DNA of 64,000 bases, from NCBI GenBank assembly GCA_020055645.1, contig CM034546.1:44578001-44642000 (forward strand). The letters are read 5' to 3'. Below the pieces are notes generated by a model, which was not told the origin of the DNA, made no database searches, and saw nothing but the letters and a program-made list of their open reading frames with translations. Position numbers and translations under genes: made by a program. Every line of letters begins with the position of its first letter. Within the stretch, counting starts at the first letter, position 1. This document shows, piece after piece, positions 49,297 to 61,701 of the stretch. Source of the stretch: Tomocerus qinae (lineage: Eukaryota; Arthropoda; Collembola; Entomobryomorpha; Tomoceridae).

Positions 49297-49852
49297 CCCA
49301 AGCAAAATTAACAGTTCACCATCCACAGTTCAATATCAACACCTGAGCAGAACTTTCAATAAATCCAGAGAGTTTTTCAAAAAAATCGAGTAAGTCATTT
49401 ATAACTTTAAATTATTTTAAATATTGAAAAAAGAATTTTGAGCCCTTAATTAAAACTGATTCGGAAGAATAAAACTTGCTATAATTTACTGGATCTTGCA
49501 ATTGACTTAATTATATTGCCAAACAGATCGCATATACTTAAAATTATTCAGCTGCTCATCTTCTTTTTAGTATTAAAGATCTAGGAAACGAAAATATAAT
49601 ATGAAAGTTGTTTGAAATTTCGAAATATTTTGATTGATATAAATTCTATTATTGTCACTTTCCCTCATTTCACTACTTTAATCTATACGCCAAAATGCCA
49701 GGTATCTAATTTTTAAAATTGCGTATAGTAGTAGGTATATATTTTATTGTTTCGTCAATTTTAAAAATCCCAACTGTAGGCTTAAAATCTTCGAATTTTT
49801 CCAAAATCTTCTAATGTAATTGACGAATAGCGAATGTTGAAATTTCAGGAAA

Positions 49853-50098
49853 ATGAAAGTCATTATTGTCTGTATTCTCGTTCTCGCTTCTGTCATCTTT
49901 GTCACTGCCGAGCCTGGATCATTTGGAAGTTCATGCACCTACTCCAACGATCAAGCACTTGACGATGCGGCCTGCGTCAGGGCCAAAAATAACATGTTGT
50001 GCTCAAAAGACAAAGTGTGTGTCTGTCGTGACAAATACTTGGGAAGCGGTCCTTCTTACCATGTTGCTGCAGACCAATTGTCGTGCATTCAGGACTAA
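49853..50098 (+). CDS. Small secreted six-cysteine peptide, intact
   Basis: An 81-residue preprotein. Residues 1 to about 19 form a signal peptide (MKVIIVCILVLASVIFVTAE); the mature part has six cysteines spaced C-x12-C-x8-C-x5-C-x-C-x19-C. The CxC pair following a C-x5 spacing recalls EB-type or EGF-like mini-modules, but I cannot name a family. Start chosen because it follows a TTTCAGGAAA acceptor and opens the signal peptide; the coding sequence is one exon after a UTR intron. AATAAATAAT about 50 bases after the stop is a likely polyadenylation signal. It is the intact member of a local cluster in which most copies are broken. A defence, venom-like or salivary role is possible but not shown. 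Confidence 0.85.
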   Translation: MKVIIVCILVLASVIFVTAEPGSFGSSCTYSNDQALDDAACVRAKNNMLCSKDKVCVCRDKYLGSGPSYHVAADQLSCIQD

Positions 50099-50199
50099 AT
50101 AACACATTGTCTCTCCCCCAATGAGGACAATACACTGTATCTGAAAAATAAATAATCAATTTGGGATTACCTTGATTTTAGCTATTAATAATCACACAC

Positions 50200-51235
50200 A
50201 TTATGGAATTCATTTGGTTTTGACTTTTATGGTGACTCTGATTTTTGTCTTTTTATTATTGAAAACAATCTGTGGTAAATGTCAATAAAGACCATCATAC
50301 TGGATGCTGTTTGGTAATCTAAAAATACATAAGTAAGTAGTGTAGTATACATATATAATGGAATATGTTATTTATAACATGAACGAAGAAAATAATATAA
50401 CTGTAATCTGTAATTATATGCCAATGTAATGTATTTGCAACGATGTCCATTCAAATATTAATCTTTATTATTACTTTATCATTATTTAATTATCTAATTA
50501 ACAACCCTTTTAGCTTGCCATAACAATAATCTGACATCAGGGTACAAAGAAAATTTCTAAAAATACTTAAAATTTTACAATGCAAATATCTTGAGATTTG
50601 GCACAGTAGGAATCCTTATAGTATCCTGCGACTGTTTTCTTTCGGAAATAAATTGACTATTAATAGTAAGTAAGGTATGCATTGCGGTTTGAGTGTGTCT
50701 TTACTATACTCAATATAGTAATAGTATATACTCTCCCATTAATACACATTGATAGCAGTTTCAGTTATGAAGGGCATGTAAGCTGTAGAAATCATTCAGA
50801 AAACCATTAAAATGTATTTCTAATAGTTTCTAATCGTAAGAAGCCTGATTCAATATAATTATAATAATTGCTAACAATCGTTACATTAGAAATGTTGCTG
50901 TGTATTATAATGCCCCTAAATCAAGATCTATTGACAGCATCTTATATATTATTATGATTCAAAGATGCTATTATTAGTTTCTAATGCTGAATGTTTGTTA
51001 ATTGTCTTGTGTAATCAGTATATGTGGACTCAGTTCTAGTGACCACAATGATAATGATGCAGTTTAATATCCAAATTAATTTTATTTCAATTATGTCAAA
51101 ATATTTTAAGGTAAAATGGACGAAGGTTATGATTTTTATTGACTGTAGATTGAATCACATATCAAGAAGATAGAAAGGAGAAAAAATGAAATTAACTTCA
51201 GTTAGATCAAAATAACGATTTGAGGGAATGAATTA
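50200..51235. other. Intergenic, no gene seen
   Basis: The first 500 bases resemble the spacer segments at 15.0-15.4 and 34.8-35.7 kb (GTTTGGTAATCTAAAAATAC, AATAAATTGACTATTA). The rest is AT-rich with nothing recognised. Confidence 0.5.
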
Positions 51236-51237
51236 AT

Positions 51238-51462
51238 TTAGTCGGCAATGCAAGACAATTTGTCTTCAGCAATGTGGAATTTTGGAAGGCATTCGCAAAG
51301 TTTTTCCTTTGTGCAAACCATGTTGTTCTTTACTCCGACACAGGCAACATCATCCTTATCGGCATCACCACTGAATTCGCATTTCTCTCCGAATTTAGCT
51401 GGCTCAGCTGTGACGTAGAGGACAGCGACGAGGACGAGAACGCAAACAAAGACGGCCTTCAT
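51238..51462 (-). CDS. Small secreted six-cysteine peptide, diverged intact paralog
   Basis: A 74-residue preprotein with signal peptide MKAVFVCVLVLVAVLYVTAE. Cysteine spacing is C-x12-C-x8-C-x5-C-x-C-x12-C: identical to the 81-residue paralog except for a seven-residue shorter last loop. It ends DKLSC followed by three residues, like its relative. The mature part is rich in lysine and aspartate. A 5' UTR intron with a TTTCAG acceptor and a TATA promoter at 51655 match the family layout. It is the most distant member in sequence and sits at the edge of the cluster, so it may be the older copy. Confidence 0.85.
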   Translation of the reverse strand: MKAVFVCVLVLVAVLYVTAEPAKFGEKCEFSGDADKDDVACVGVKNNMVCTKEKLCECLPKFHIAEDKLSCIAD

Positions 51463-51654
51463 TTTTCTGAAATTTCAAAATTCAAAATTGAAGCTCAAAT
51501 ACTTTTTTAATAATATTTATTTTAACTATATTAATAAACATTAAGAGAGTGAAGGAAATGACTTACACAGTTGGTGGGCTCTGACAGGTAACTTTGGTAT
51601 TATTGTTGAGATGAGATGTTGAACTGTGGATGCTGGACTTAGACTTTGCTTGGG

Positions 51655-51662
51655 TTTATATA
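51655..51662 (-). promoter_or_regulatory. TATA box of the peptide gene at 51462
   Basis: On the minus strand TATATAAACCCAAGCAAAGTC is followed by GCATCCACAGTTCAACATC, matching the module at 49289. Confidence 0.7.
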
Positions 51663-51699
51663 CAGGATTCTTAACCTACGACTTGGTTCTTATGTTGTG

Positions 51700-53070
51700 A
51701 AGCAGATAACGAGGAGTAATTTAAGAAAGCAATTAAGTCACATTGATAAGTAATTAGCTTGTTGGTCAACACTCTCAATACTAATTGACCTAATTAAACG
51801 ACTCATCGTCTCAACATATTGAAGGTGAAATTTCCTAAAGGCCAATAATGTACAAAACGGTAATCGGGTTTGAAAAAAAGAGACAATAGTGAATTGCTTG
51901 GAAGACCTTATACAAAGCAAAAGTCATTTTTGTGCAACGTAATCGATTTTAAAAATAAACGTTTTTAGTTTGAATAAAATTTTCTATAAATGCAAATACA
52001 ATTCATTTGTTAAAATATGATTAAGTATCTTTATTTTATTAATACTAGATTAATAAGAATAATAACCAATTTTCATTAGACTGCTGAATGTTTAGTATAA
52101 TTGATTTATAATTAGTTATGCATTCGGTCTAGATTACGTTTACGATGTAAACAGTTTTCACTTATTTCCAATTTAGGCCAGTTGAAATCAGTTCACGATG
52201 TCTAACCCTATTATGTAAATGTACAGTAACACATTATTGCTTTGCTAGGATTATTAATATTGACAAAAATTATTCCGTCGTTATGCTATTTGTGACTGAA
52301 GTAGTCAATCCGACGGAAATTACTCTTAGCATTAATAGATAGATACCATATTAGGCATAGATACACGCCACAATTACAAACTCAGTGCCAGTACATTCCA
52401 GTTTCGTGTTATTAGTATATTCACTGCCTTGATGCACATATATTTAAATTCATGTGTATCTGGTGGTAGAAAAATATGATTTTTGGGAAAATTTTAAATT
52501 TTTTTGCCATCGGTAAAAAATTGTGACTTCCCATAAAGAATTATTTTGATTGATTTTCCAATTTCGCTTATACTTTTCTTTAAAGAGCAAACTAATAACT
52601 TAGAAGAAAAATTCATTGCGTCCCAGTTTCGTGGGAACTTGAAAATAATGTCAAAAATAATTTAAACGATATTGGCGAGTTTCTATTTCTAATGACTCTT
52701 ACACCTAGTAAATATTTTATAAGGAATTTTAATATATTTTAATTTCTTGATTATCAATTATTTTATGCGAATTAATTTCTGGAAAAATAAAATATCATCT
52801 GACAATATGGTAAGAACGAGAATTAAAAATTTAATCTTGTTAGAAAAACTTGAATGTAAACTTTAATTTTATTAAATTGATCATTTACCAACTATTCAAT
52901 TACATGAATAATTTACAAAAGTGAAAAATTGTGGAAATTTAAATAGTCATTTGTAGAAAATTATTTAATAATTGTCTAACATTTAATTATAGAAAATTAA
53001 GATTATTTAATTATAATTCATTAAGGCTATTTAATTAAGATTATTTAAGCGATTCAAAAGGCACTTTGTT
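51700..53070. other. Intergenic, no gene seen
   Basis: Very AT-rich sequence between the peptide cluster and the 3' end of SMC2. A segment near 51750 (TAATTAGCTTGTTGGTCAAC) repeats the upstream element of the other peptide genes. No coding region supported. Confidence 0.5.
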
Positions 53071-53073
53071 TAA

Positions 53074-56000
53074 TCACTTCCGAGATGGTCCTGAACGCTG
53101 CTGCTGCTGATTGCGTTGAGCACCGTCATCAGCTGGAGCAGTAAAAACGTATTGAGCAGAATTACCCTTTTTGATACAACGACGCACTTCTGATCGTCCG
53201 TTGACGAAATTCGTTTGGAAAAGCACATTGGCATTAGTATACATTCCTGAAAATTGTAAAACATAATTCAAATAAAGTAAAAATAATTCATGCAATAAAT
53301 AATATAGCATTATTTTTATCTCACCGTCTTTTAGGGACACACAAATGAATTGAGTCTCCTTAAATCGCTCTCGAATGAGACAACCAATATTCTGGGTGTG
53401 GTTCATGTCCAAAGCTGCATCTATTTCGTCCAGAACATAAAAAGGCGCTGGGCTATACATGCAGAGAGACAAAACCAAGGCTAGAGCCACAAGAGATCTT
53501 TGGCCACCACTCAGCTCGGTTAGCGATTCTTTCCATACACCACCAAGGCACACATGAATCTAAAATATATAATTTATTAATTTTTATTATTGTTTAAATT
53601 TTATAACTGTAGGTTTAATTTGAATTTCATAATTGTAATTATTTTTTAATTTAAATTTCATTATAGTAATTCTTGTTTAATTTAAATTTCATAATTCTAA
53701 TTATTGTTCTAAATTTAAATTTCGTAATTGAATTAATGTTTCAATTTTAATTACGGCATAAATTTTATAATTTTAATTACCGCTTAAATTTTATAATTTT
53801 AATTACGGCTTAAATTTTATAATTTTAATTACTGCTTAAATTTTATAATTGTAAATATTGCTTTTTAAAATAGTAGTTATTGCTTTTCAGAATTTTAGTC
53901 ATTGTTAAAATTTTATAATTCCAATTATTGTTTATATAATTTTAATTATTGCTTAAATTTTATATTTTTATATATTGTTTAAATTTATAATTGCAATTAT
54001 TGTTTCTATAATTTTAATTATTGCTTTAATTTATAATTTTAATTGTTGTTTAGTTTTCATAATTTTAATTGTTACGTACATTTAGACCAGCTGTGAGGTC
54101 ATGCGGATTGACAGGAACAAGACGAGCGTGGGATTCGGGCAACAGTGTACTCATCATGCTATCAAATTCTGTGTTGATTCGGTCGTAAGCAGCAGAGACA
54201 AGATTCATCTACCCAAATACAAATTGTAATACATTGGCAATTACATTAGATTGATTTATATTTTTTTAATTACTTTGTGCTTGTCCAACTGCTTTACGGC
54301 TTCTTGCAATTTGTCTCTGTTTGAAGAAACTTGCTTCAATTTCTTTTCCGCTTCTGTAATTTTCATTTTAGTGATGTTCATCTTTTCAGCGCCTTCAAAG
54401 TCAAGCCGTTCTTTCATCGTAATCATTCGAGAGTCAAGAAAATCTAACTCTTCTTTCAATTTCTACAAAAATTGGATATAATTAAATATAATTGAATTAT
54501 TACAAACGTAATTATTTTTTTTATTTCTACCTTTGCACTTTCATTTCTTCCGCTAGGAGGAAGATTAGTAAAGTCAATTTCCGGGTTGGATGCTTCTAAA
54601 TCCTCCAATCGCTTTTTTATGGCTAATTTAAAATACCACAATTAAAAAAGATTATTTTTTATGTAGTAAGTTACTATGCAATAAAATATTAACAAGGGAT
54701 AACATTACCATTCACCGTTGTGCTCAATTCCTTTCTGTCATTATCTCTTCGCATTTTGCTCATTTCTGTCTCATGTAACTTTTCTTTGGCCTTAGCGATT
54801 GCATTTTCTAATCTTTGTTTCTCTTGCTGCCATTTTTTATTGCCACCAATTTCTGCATCGTAAATTTGTTGTTTTGAGTTAAAAAGTTCCTTTGCAGCTT
54901 CAAAGGCTTCCGTTTTCGATTGTGTATCTTTTAAGTATTCATCAAGCTCACTCATTGCTTTATCAACATCCTGAGAAAAAATTCCAATTAATTTCTTCAA
55001 AAATTGTTGTTTGAATAATTTTGATTTACCTTTTGACAATCCAGAATTAATTGTTCACGGGCTTTAATGTCAACATCCACATTAGCATAAACAGCTTGAC
55101 GGGCATCGTAATTCTTTTGTGCAGTTTCCAAAGCTTTTTCATATTTTTTGATATTTTGCTTATTTTCCTCATAATGCTTTGCTCGTATTGTGTCCAAATT
55201 GTCAACTTTGGATTTTAGCTTGGCAGCCTCTTTTTCTAATATTTGTTTCTCCTTTTTCATGGCATTATTTTGCTCCGAAATTGTTTCTGCAATGAAAAGT
55301 TTTAATTAATTAGTATATTAAAAATTTATAATAACGTCTAAAAAGAGTTACCATTTTTCTTTTTGATCTCGGCAATTTCATTCATCGCAACAAACCGGGG
55401 AGTTTGATTTCTCAAATTGGTAGCAGTCTCCAATTCGTAAGACACTTTTCGAAAGGTGAAGGAAAATTCTTGTTCCCTTTTGTTAGTAAAATAAAACTAT
55501 TAAAATATCGTCCAACAAAATTATTTGATGATAAGTTAATACTTACTCTTTCAAGATTTCTTGTTCATGCTGAGCATTGGCGATCTCTTCGTTTAAAACT
55601 CGAACATCATCGGCTGCTTTAATCCAAGCTCCACCGTTTTTTCTAGCACCTCCCTGCATAATTCCATCGGGGTCGACAGAATCTCCATTTTTAGCAATAG
55701 AAAAGAAATGGTGACCGAAAGCAACTTGCTAAAAAATAATTCTCAATGATATTTACAATATAATAAAGCTACATTTTAATAATATACTAATTAATAAATA
55801 ATTACCCGGGCATCTGCAGAAGTTTCTACTAAAACTTTGTGACCGATGTGACTTTGAACTAAGTCATGATATTTGGGATCATATTCGACTAAATCCAATA
55901 GTCTAGTAGCAACACCTTTTCCTAATTTCGCGTCCAACATTTTCTGTGTAATGTTACTTTGTGAGTTTGACTTGAAGACATCCATTGGATGAATTGTCAT

Positions 56001-58995
56001 TCGATTTGGCAGAACTGAAATCGCAACCATTCATTTTAATAATTTATATTTTTAAGAAAATAGTAATTAATTGTGCCAAAAAATACAAATTGAGTTACCT
56101 CCTGGCTCTACTAAATATTTGGCTACTGCCGCTTCGTCGACGACCACATGAAGAAGAAATCCTTTTGCTGCTACTTCAAACGCAGTCCCCCAAGTTTCAA
56201 TATCTTTAAATTTAATGAGATTGTAAACCTGTCCTCGTACTTTGGATGGGTCAGCCCTTCTAGGATTCTCCCTATGATGACATTCAATTTTATTATTCTG
56301 TACTTTGAACAAATACTACATGAAATCAATTTTTAGAAAAATAGAAATTGATCTAGTGAATTATTTAAGTTTCTACTAGCAGCCGACAACACTAATAAAA
56401 GACAATGTAATTAATTATAGGTAAATATGTTAATAACTTGAAATTAATGTATACCAAAACATTAAATTATTATTATATTTAAAATGAATGAAATTACTTG
56501 TAATAAAAATTGAGTTCTGGAAACTGTCGGAAAATGGCCTGCTTTCTTTTCTCCAGCTGATTCAATTTTTGATTCAATTCGGAAAATAATCTTTGCCAGT
56601 CCTTATTGGTTTCCATGTCGAAATTTCGGTTAGCAGCCTCCCTCTTAAAATGTTCCATTTTCTCCACTGCAGCATTGAACCGATTTTCGATGTCTTTGTG
56701 AGCTGGAGCTTTTCTCAACTGATTTTCAGCCGCTGATAATCTTTCGGCAAGTCTCTTTTGGTCCATTTCATTCATCTCAATGTTTGTTTGCAGACCCAAG
56801 ACCTTTTCATCCACATCTGGACACAAATAATTGCCAATCAAATAAAACCTCAATTTCAAATTTAAAAAAATTCTGAATCAATGTAAATATTTAATAAATT
56901 AAAAAATAAATATTTAAATACCTTGCTGTTGTTTTAGTGCATTCATAGCGTTTCCATACTCGTCAACAATAGCTCCCATTTTCAATTCACTTTCCCTGTT
57001 TGAATAAAATAATTAAATTTACTACTAGATAAAATAGTGTAAATATTGCAACTGAAATGCCACTTACAATTTTCTGGCGTCAGTTAAGTTTTTCTCAGCT
57101 GTTTCCACTTCCATTTTGACTTTATTAAATTCCTCGATCAAGGACTTCCCTTTATTTTGGAATTGGTCCATTTGTTTCTTTTCGTCGTCTCGGGCAGCTT
57201 CCTTTTCTTTGACATTTTCACGTGCTTCCTGCTCGTTTTGCTTTGCTGAACTTAATTCCGCCTCCGACAATAACATTTTCTTTTTGTAAACGTTCATTTC
57301 CTTTTCTGCGGCAGATATTTTTGCATCAAAGTTTGTTCCTTCATTTTGCATTTCATTTTGTCTAGCTTGACATTCTTTGATTTCGTCAGCGTAATTCTTA
57401 TGCTTGGCTTCATCTGCACTGTCGGCGGCTAAAACTTTTTCAAGTGCCTTGCTACGACTTTCCAGCTCAACATTCTTTTCTTTGTACACGGCAACATGAT
57501 AAGCTCTTTTCTTCTGTGTATGTTCGTTGGTTAGTAAATTGTACTCTTCAATATCAGCCACTGCCTTCTTTTGTTTATTCAAGGCTGGGAAGATTATCTC
57601 GGTCATTGTCTATTATTTAAAATTAAAATTCACATTTGTTACAAAATTTAAAAACAAAACCCTACTTTCAATTTTAAATTAGATATTGTAATTAGCTAAC
57701 AACTTTTTATTATCTTTTTGTCATATTAGTCCACGTTTTGTACATTCAAGTTATTGAATATGTTTACACCAATACGATATATTTTTTTTCGATATTAACT
57801 AGTTAAATGTTTATTAAGTTTTTCCAATATTCTACAATTGTATTAATTATATACCTCATTGATGGTATCGACTTGTCGTTCTTTGTCGTTTAATTCTTTT
57901 TGGGTTTTGTCTCTTTTGGCTTGATAGGCTGTTGCTCCGACAGTTTCTTCAATCATGAACAAAAGTTCCTTTGGTTTCATGTTGACCACTTTCGTTATTT
58001 TTCCTTGCATGATGACAAAGTTTGGCTGGTTAATATTGAGTTGAACAGAGCCCAGCATATCCGCAATGTCTTTCTTCGAAGACAATAGTCCATTTAAAAA
58101 GTACTGGAGAAATACATAATTTTTAAATACATGTCCCATTGAATAATACTCTTATTTTTATAAAAATAAATTTTTTGATTACTTTGCACAACTCTGCATT
58201 CTCTACAGTTCGAGAGACGATAATTTCGTCATATTTATCATAGCCTACTGGACATTTCCCATTTCTTTTGTCGGTGTTATCAAACACAATGGAAACAGAA
58301 GCTCGGAGAAGACCCGCTCCTTTGTAAATCAAATCTCCTAAGCAAGTAGCACGCACCTGGATTTATACACAATTTAAAATTCTCATGTATTTTTTCAAAA
58401 CCAAAGTCATTTCAGAAAAATGTGTCTTACGGTAGCCAATGAGTTGAGACCCAAAACAAAGCAAATAGCGTCAAGAATATTCGATTTTCCAGACCCGTTA
58501 TATCCGGTAATGGCATTAAAATGTTTGTCAAACGGTCCAACATTTGTCCTGTCTCGGTAGGACTGTAAATTAAATCACAATCACATTATTTTAGTATATT
58601 CACGACCAACATTTAACATCAACATTTTGGATGCAATCAGAAACTAAAAATCATGAAATCAGCTCAATCAGCTGACAATTTGGAGTTTAATTGATATCAC
58701 TACTAAAATGTGATATCTAAATGTCAATAGATGTTTCCCACAATTGGTGACCGGTCACTAAATTAACATGAATAGGTATTGAAATGATGACTACAGTACC
58801 TGCCAGTGTTATCCTGGAATTGTGGGAAACGTCTATTAATTTTAATAGTGTTGTTAGTTTTTCATTTCCCATTATCAATTATACTCACAGCTAATAGCTA
58901 AAACAATGATTGGCCTATTTGTCCTAATTATTAGAAAGATTTTCAATTGTAAAACATACCTTAAACCCGTCAAGAATCACGTGCTTTATGAACAT
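53074..58995 (-). CDS. SMC2: Structural maintenance of chromosomes protein 2 (condensin)
   Basis: Eighteen exons join in phase to 1183 codons: 58960-58995, 58431-58562, 58183-58356, 57855-58103, 57068-57609, 56922-56995, 56498-56816, 56099-56271, 55806-56014, 55547-55728, 55352-55476, 55030-55286, 54709-54970, 54531-54622, 54274-54462, 54080-54208, 53325-53559 and 53074-53246. The N-terminus [20 protein letters not shown] and Walker [10 protein letters not shown] (32-40) are SMC2-like. [18 protein letters not shown] follows. Two long coiled coils flank a hinge with [14 protein letters not shown]. The C-terminal ATPase half has the signature [14 protein letters not shown] (from about 1064) and Walker [13 protein letters not shown] (about 1088-1099). 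With SMC4 it forms the ATPase core of condensin, which compacts mitotic chromosomes. Length agrees with the family. The exon beginning at 55476 uses the acceptor AAAAG, the only one that keeps frame. No lesion seen. Confidence 0.95.
53575..54075. repeat. Degenerate AT-rich tandem repeat in an SMC2 intron
   Basis: About fifteen irregular units of roughly 25-30 bases built on TAAATTTTATAATTTTAATTA fill the intron between the exons at 54080 and 53559. Unit length and sequence drift steadily. No coding content. Confidence 0.75.
58726..58837. mobile_element. Small MITE in SMC2 intron 1
   Basis: About 110 bp bounded by inverted ATAGATGTTTCCCACAATT and AATTGTGGGAAACGTCTAT (one mismatch in 19). Flanking bases TCA and TAA do not give a clear duplication. 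No coding content. Confidence 0.6.
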
Positions 58996-60025
58996 TTTAG
59001 TCCCAAAAGCAAATGTTGGTTAAAAAAATAAAACTGTCGACCACGACAGCAAACAGCTGATCACACTCTGCAAACACAGAAAAGAATTATTACTTCGTTA
59101 AAGTTGTTAATAATAATAATTAAGTAAAACTGTAGCTACAGTAATATGTTTTTATTGAAAAACGAAGGAACAGTTGTAAATTATAACATAACTTGTAATT
59201 CTTAAATTGCTTATACACAAAATCTTAAGAAGTCAGAATAGTCATAGTTAGAAATCAAAATTGATCTGTGAACTGTGACAAATAAAAATGAACATGACAT
59301 AATGAACAAAGCAGTCAGCACTCAGCACAGATGATTTCAACTTCAACACAAACAACAACAAAAATACATAACTTATAAATGACAGTTCAAAAATCGGACC
59401 TTCAACTTCCAAAATTATATTAAATCACCGTTGTTTCGTTTTTATTTCCGGTTTGTCCAGTAAAATTAAAATTACAGCTCTCAGCTGTAATTTTGCAGTT
59501 TTTTTCTTCTCGGTGTCCGTGTCCGCTCCGTACAGTTTGCAGCTCAACAGTGCAATGCTTTTATTTTAACCGTCAAAGAATATAAACCTAAAGCGGCAAA
59601 TCTCAGCCCGCCAATAAAGGTAGGAGAGAAGAGATAAGAAAAGAGACTCAAAACGATGCGATGAGATAAAAAGTATAATGCTTTTGCACTTGAGGTTTTC
59701 CAGACTACATATTAGACAGTAAACAATAGACTAACACAGTAGCTAATGTAGATAATTTTTCAGAAAACTTTGACATGAAGCATTTTGGTTATTAGATGAT
59801 TTAATTAAATATTGGTTATTGATGAAATGTTCTCTTTGCATGATTTTTATTGGGGCAATGAAAACCTTGTGAAGATATAAAGATCGCGCGTTGCGTTGCA
59901 AGAGGCAAATTCATTTTATTGTAGAAACCTGAGATAATTCAATCAAAATAATAATAATAAAATTATTTATGGTCTATTGAATTTTAGGCCACACAACAAC
60001 ACATCTGGTAAAGCTAAAATTACTA
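58996..60025. promoter_or_regulatory. Divergent intergenic region between SMC2 and the zinc-finger gene
   Basis: SMC2 starts leftward at 58995 and the zinc-finger frame starts rightward at 60026. A GC-richer patch at about 59505-59560 (TCTCGGTGTCCGTGTCCGCTCC) is the most promoter-like part. A perfect inverted repeat AAAATTACAGCT/AGCTGTAATTTT lies at about 59468-59494. No TATA box is evident for either gene, in contrast to the peptide genes. Confidence 0.45.
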
Positions 60026-61701
60026 ATGATTAAAATTAACATCATGTCATCACATTGTGTGATATGTTTCAAAGAATTTATTCAGGAAAATCTACGTAAC
60101 CCGTCACAGAAATTATCTGAACTTTGTAGTAAATATTTACATTTCGCATTCCCAGATGAAGAATTCCAATCTAGTCAAGAGAATTTGTCATTTTGCCCAA
60201 AATGCTTCGAATCAGCTACTGAATTAGTTCATTTTGAAGAAAAGATGGAATATTACCAAAGAAAAATCTCAGAATTAGTTTTATCTTTGGAAATTCTTCA
60301 TCACAGTCGGAAAGTTATGAACACGAATTTCAAAATGACTGATGACATTTATTCGGAAAAGGAATTAACGGATTTTAACAATGAAAACCAAATTGTCACA
60401 CCTGGAGACATTTTTACTGACAATTTTGACGATTCCATATTTCCTGTATTTACTGACGATGAAAATATCGTTGATGTCCCATTTGCAGAAATTGAACATG
60501 GAACTAAAACACAGTATTTTATTGATGAAATTTTGGGCGTAGAAACAACAGTAGAGGAAGAAAGTGAAGTAATAAATACTAATTTAGTTCATGAAAACCA
60601 GCATCCATTATTAAAACTGCAAAGTAAGATAATACAAATATTTTTCAATATTGTTACTGCGGTACAAACAAAAACAAACCTGTATTACACATTTAATTTG
60701 GATGTATGATTTTTTAATAGGAATTCAATTTTATGGGAGTGAGAAGGATATGGTCGTTGTCAAAAGTGATACGGTACAATCTAATGATGAAATCAACATC
60801 GTTTGGTCCAAGATTGGTTTGTCAGGAAGTTATAGAATCACTGATACAAATGAAAATACTCAATCATCTAAATCGGGGTAAAAAATTGCATTTTCAAAAT
60901 TACTAATCTCTTCCGAGTTGTAATTAAAAGTAAAATAATCTTTTGCTTATTAGTCTAGAGGAAATAAAATTACTGCCAAACTCCGTTGTAGAAACTGTCC
61001 CTAAATATTCTGCAACGAATTCATTTATTGAAGATCTAATATCTGAACAATCCCAGACCTGTCATGAAACTCTGGAGATTTCACCGTCAACTAGTCATCA
61101 TGATCAAGACAGAAATACCTCATGTGAAGAAAAACATTTGGAGAATAATTTGAGGAAAAAAAGATTTTACAGGAAGTTAAAACATCCCACAAAAATTCAA
61201 AAATGGAAACCAATTTTCCATTGTGACATGTGTACGAAAGAATTTTCAGATCGGCATAAACTATTGCAACACAAAATAGTACACCGGGATGATCAACCAC
61301 ACGGCTGTGAAATTTGCAAAAAAAGATTTAAAAGAAAAAGTTGCTTAACAAGACATTTAAAAAGTCACAGGCGAACTCTATCACATATAAAACCAGAGAA
61401 GGTAGAACGAATTTACGAGTGTGACCTTTGCCTCAACTCATTTGTCAACAAAAGCAATATGCTTTTCCATAGGAGATGTCACACTGGCGAGAAACGATAT
61501 CAATGTGACGAATGTGAGTATGTGTGCAATGTAAAAAGTCATTTAAAAAGGCACAAGATTTACAGACATTCCACAAAGAATAATTTTAAATGTAGAGAAT
61601 GTGGTCATCGTTATAAATTCGCAATTGATGCCAAAAAGCATTATAAAATGACTCATTTTGGTCTTGACTTTTCTGAAGATTGTCTAATTAAAATCTCTTA
61701 A
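60026..61701 (+). CDS. ZAD-type C2H2 zinc-finger protein
   Basis: Three exons, 60026-60623, 60721-60877 and 60954-61701, join in phase to 500 codons. The N-terminus has a zinc-finger-associated domain: CVICFKEF near residue 12 and CPKC near 58 give the two cysteine pairs, followed by a helical stretch; ZADs mediate dimerisation in arthropod transcription factors. An acidic linker follows. The C-terminal 170 residues hold five C2H2 fingers (starting FHCDMC, HGCEIC, YECDLC, YQCDEC, FKCREC), with a TGEKR linker after the third. It is probably a nuclear DNA-binding regulator; its targets are unknown. An alternative start at the second methionine (MSSHCVICF, 60044) would lose six residues and keep the domain. 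A likely 5' non-coding exon or UTR lies upstream. No orthologue name can be given. Confidence 0.88.

Noticed and set aside
49866-50102. Second open frame of 78 codons overlapping the intact peptide
   Set aside because: It is a shadow in frame 2 of the real gene; it lacks a signal peptide in its own frame and the decayed copies do not conserve it.
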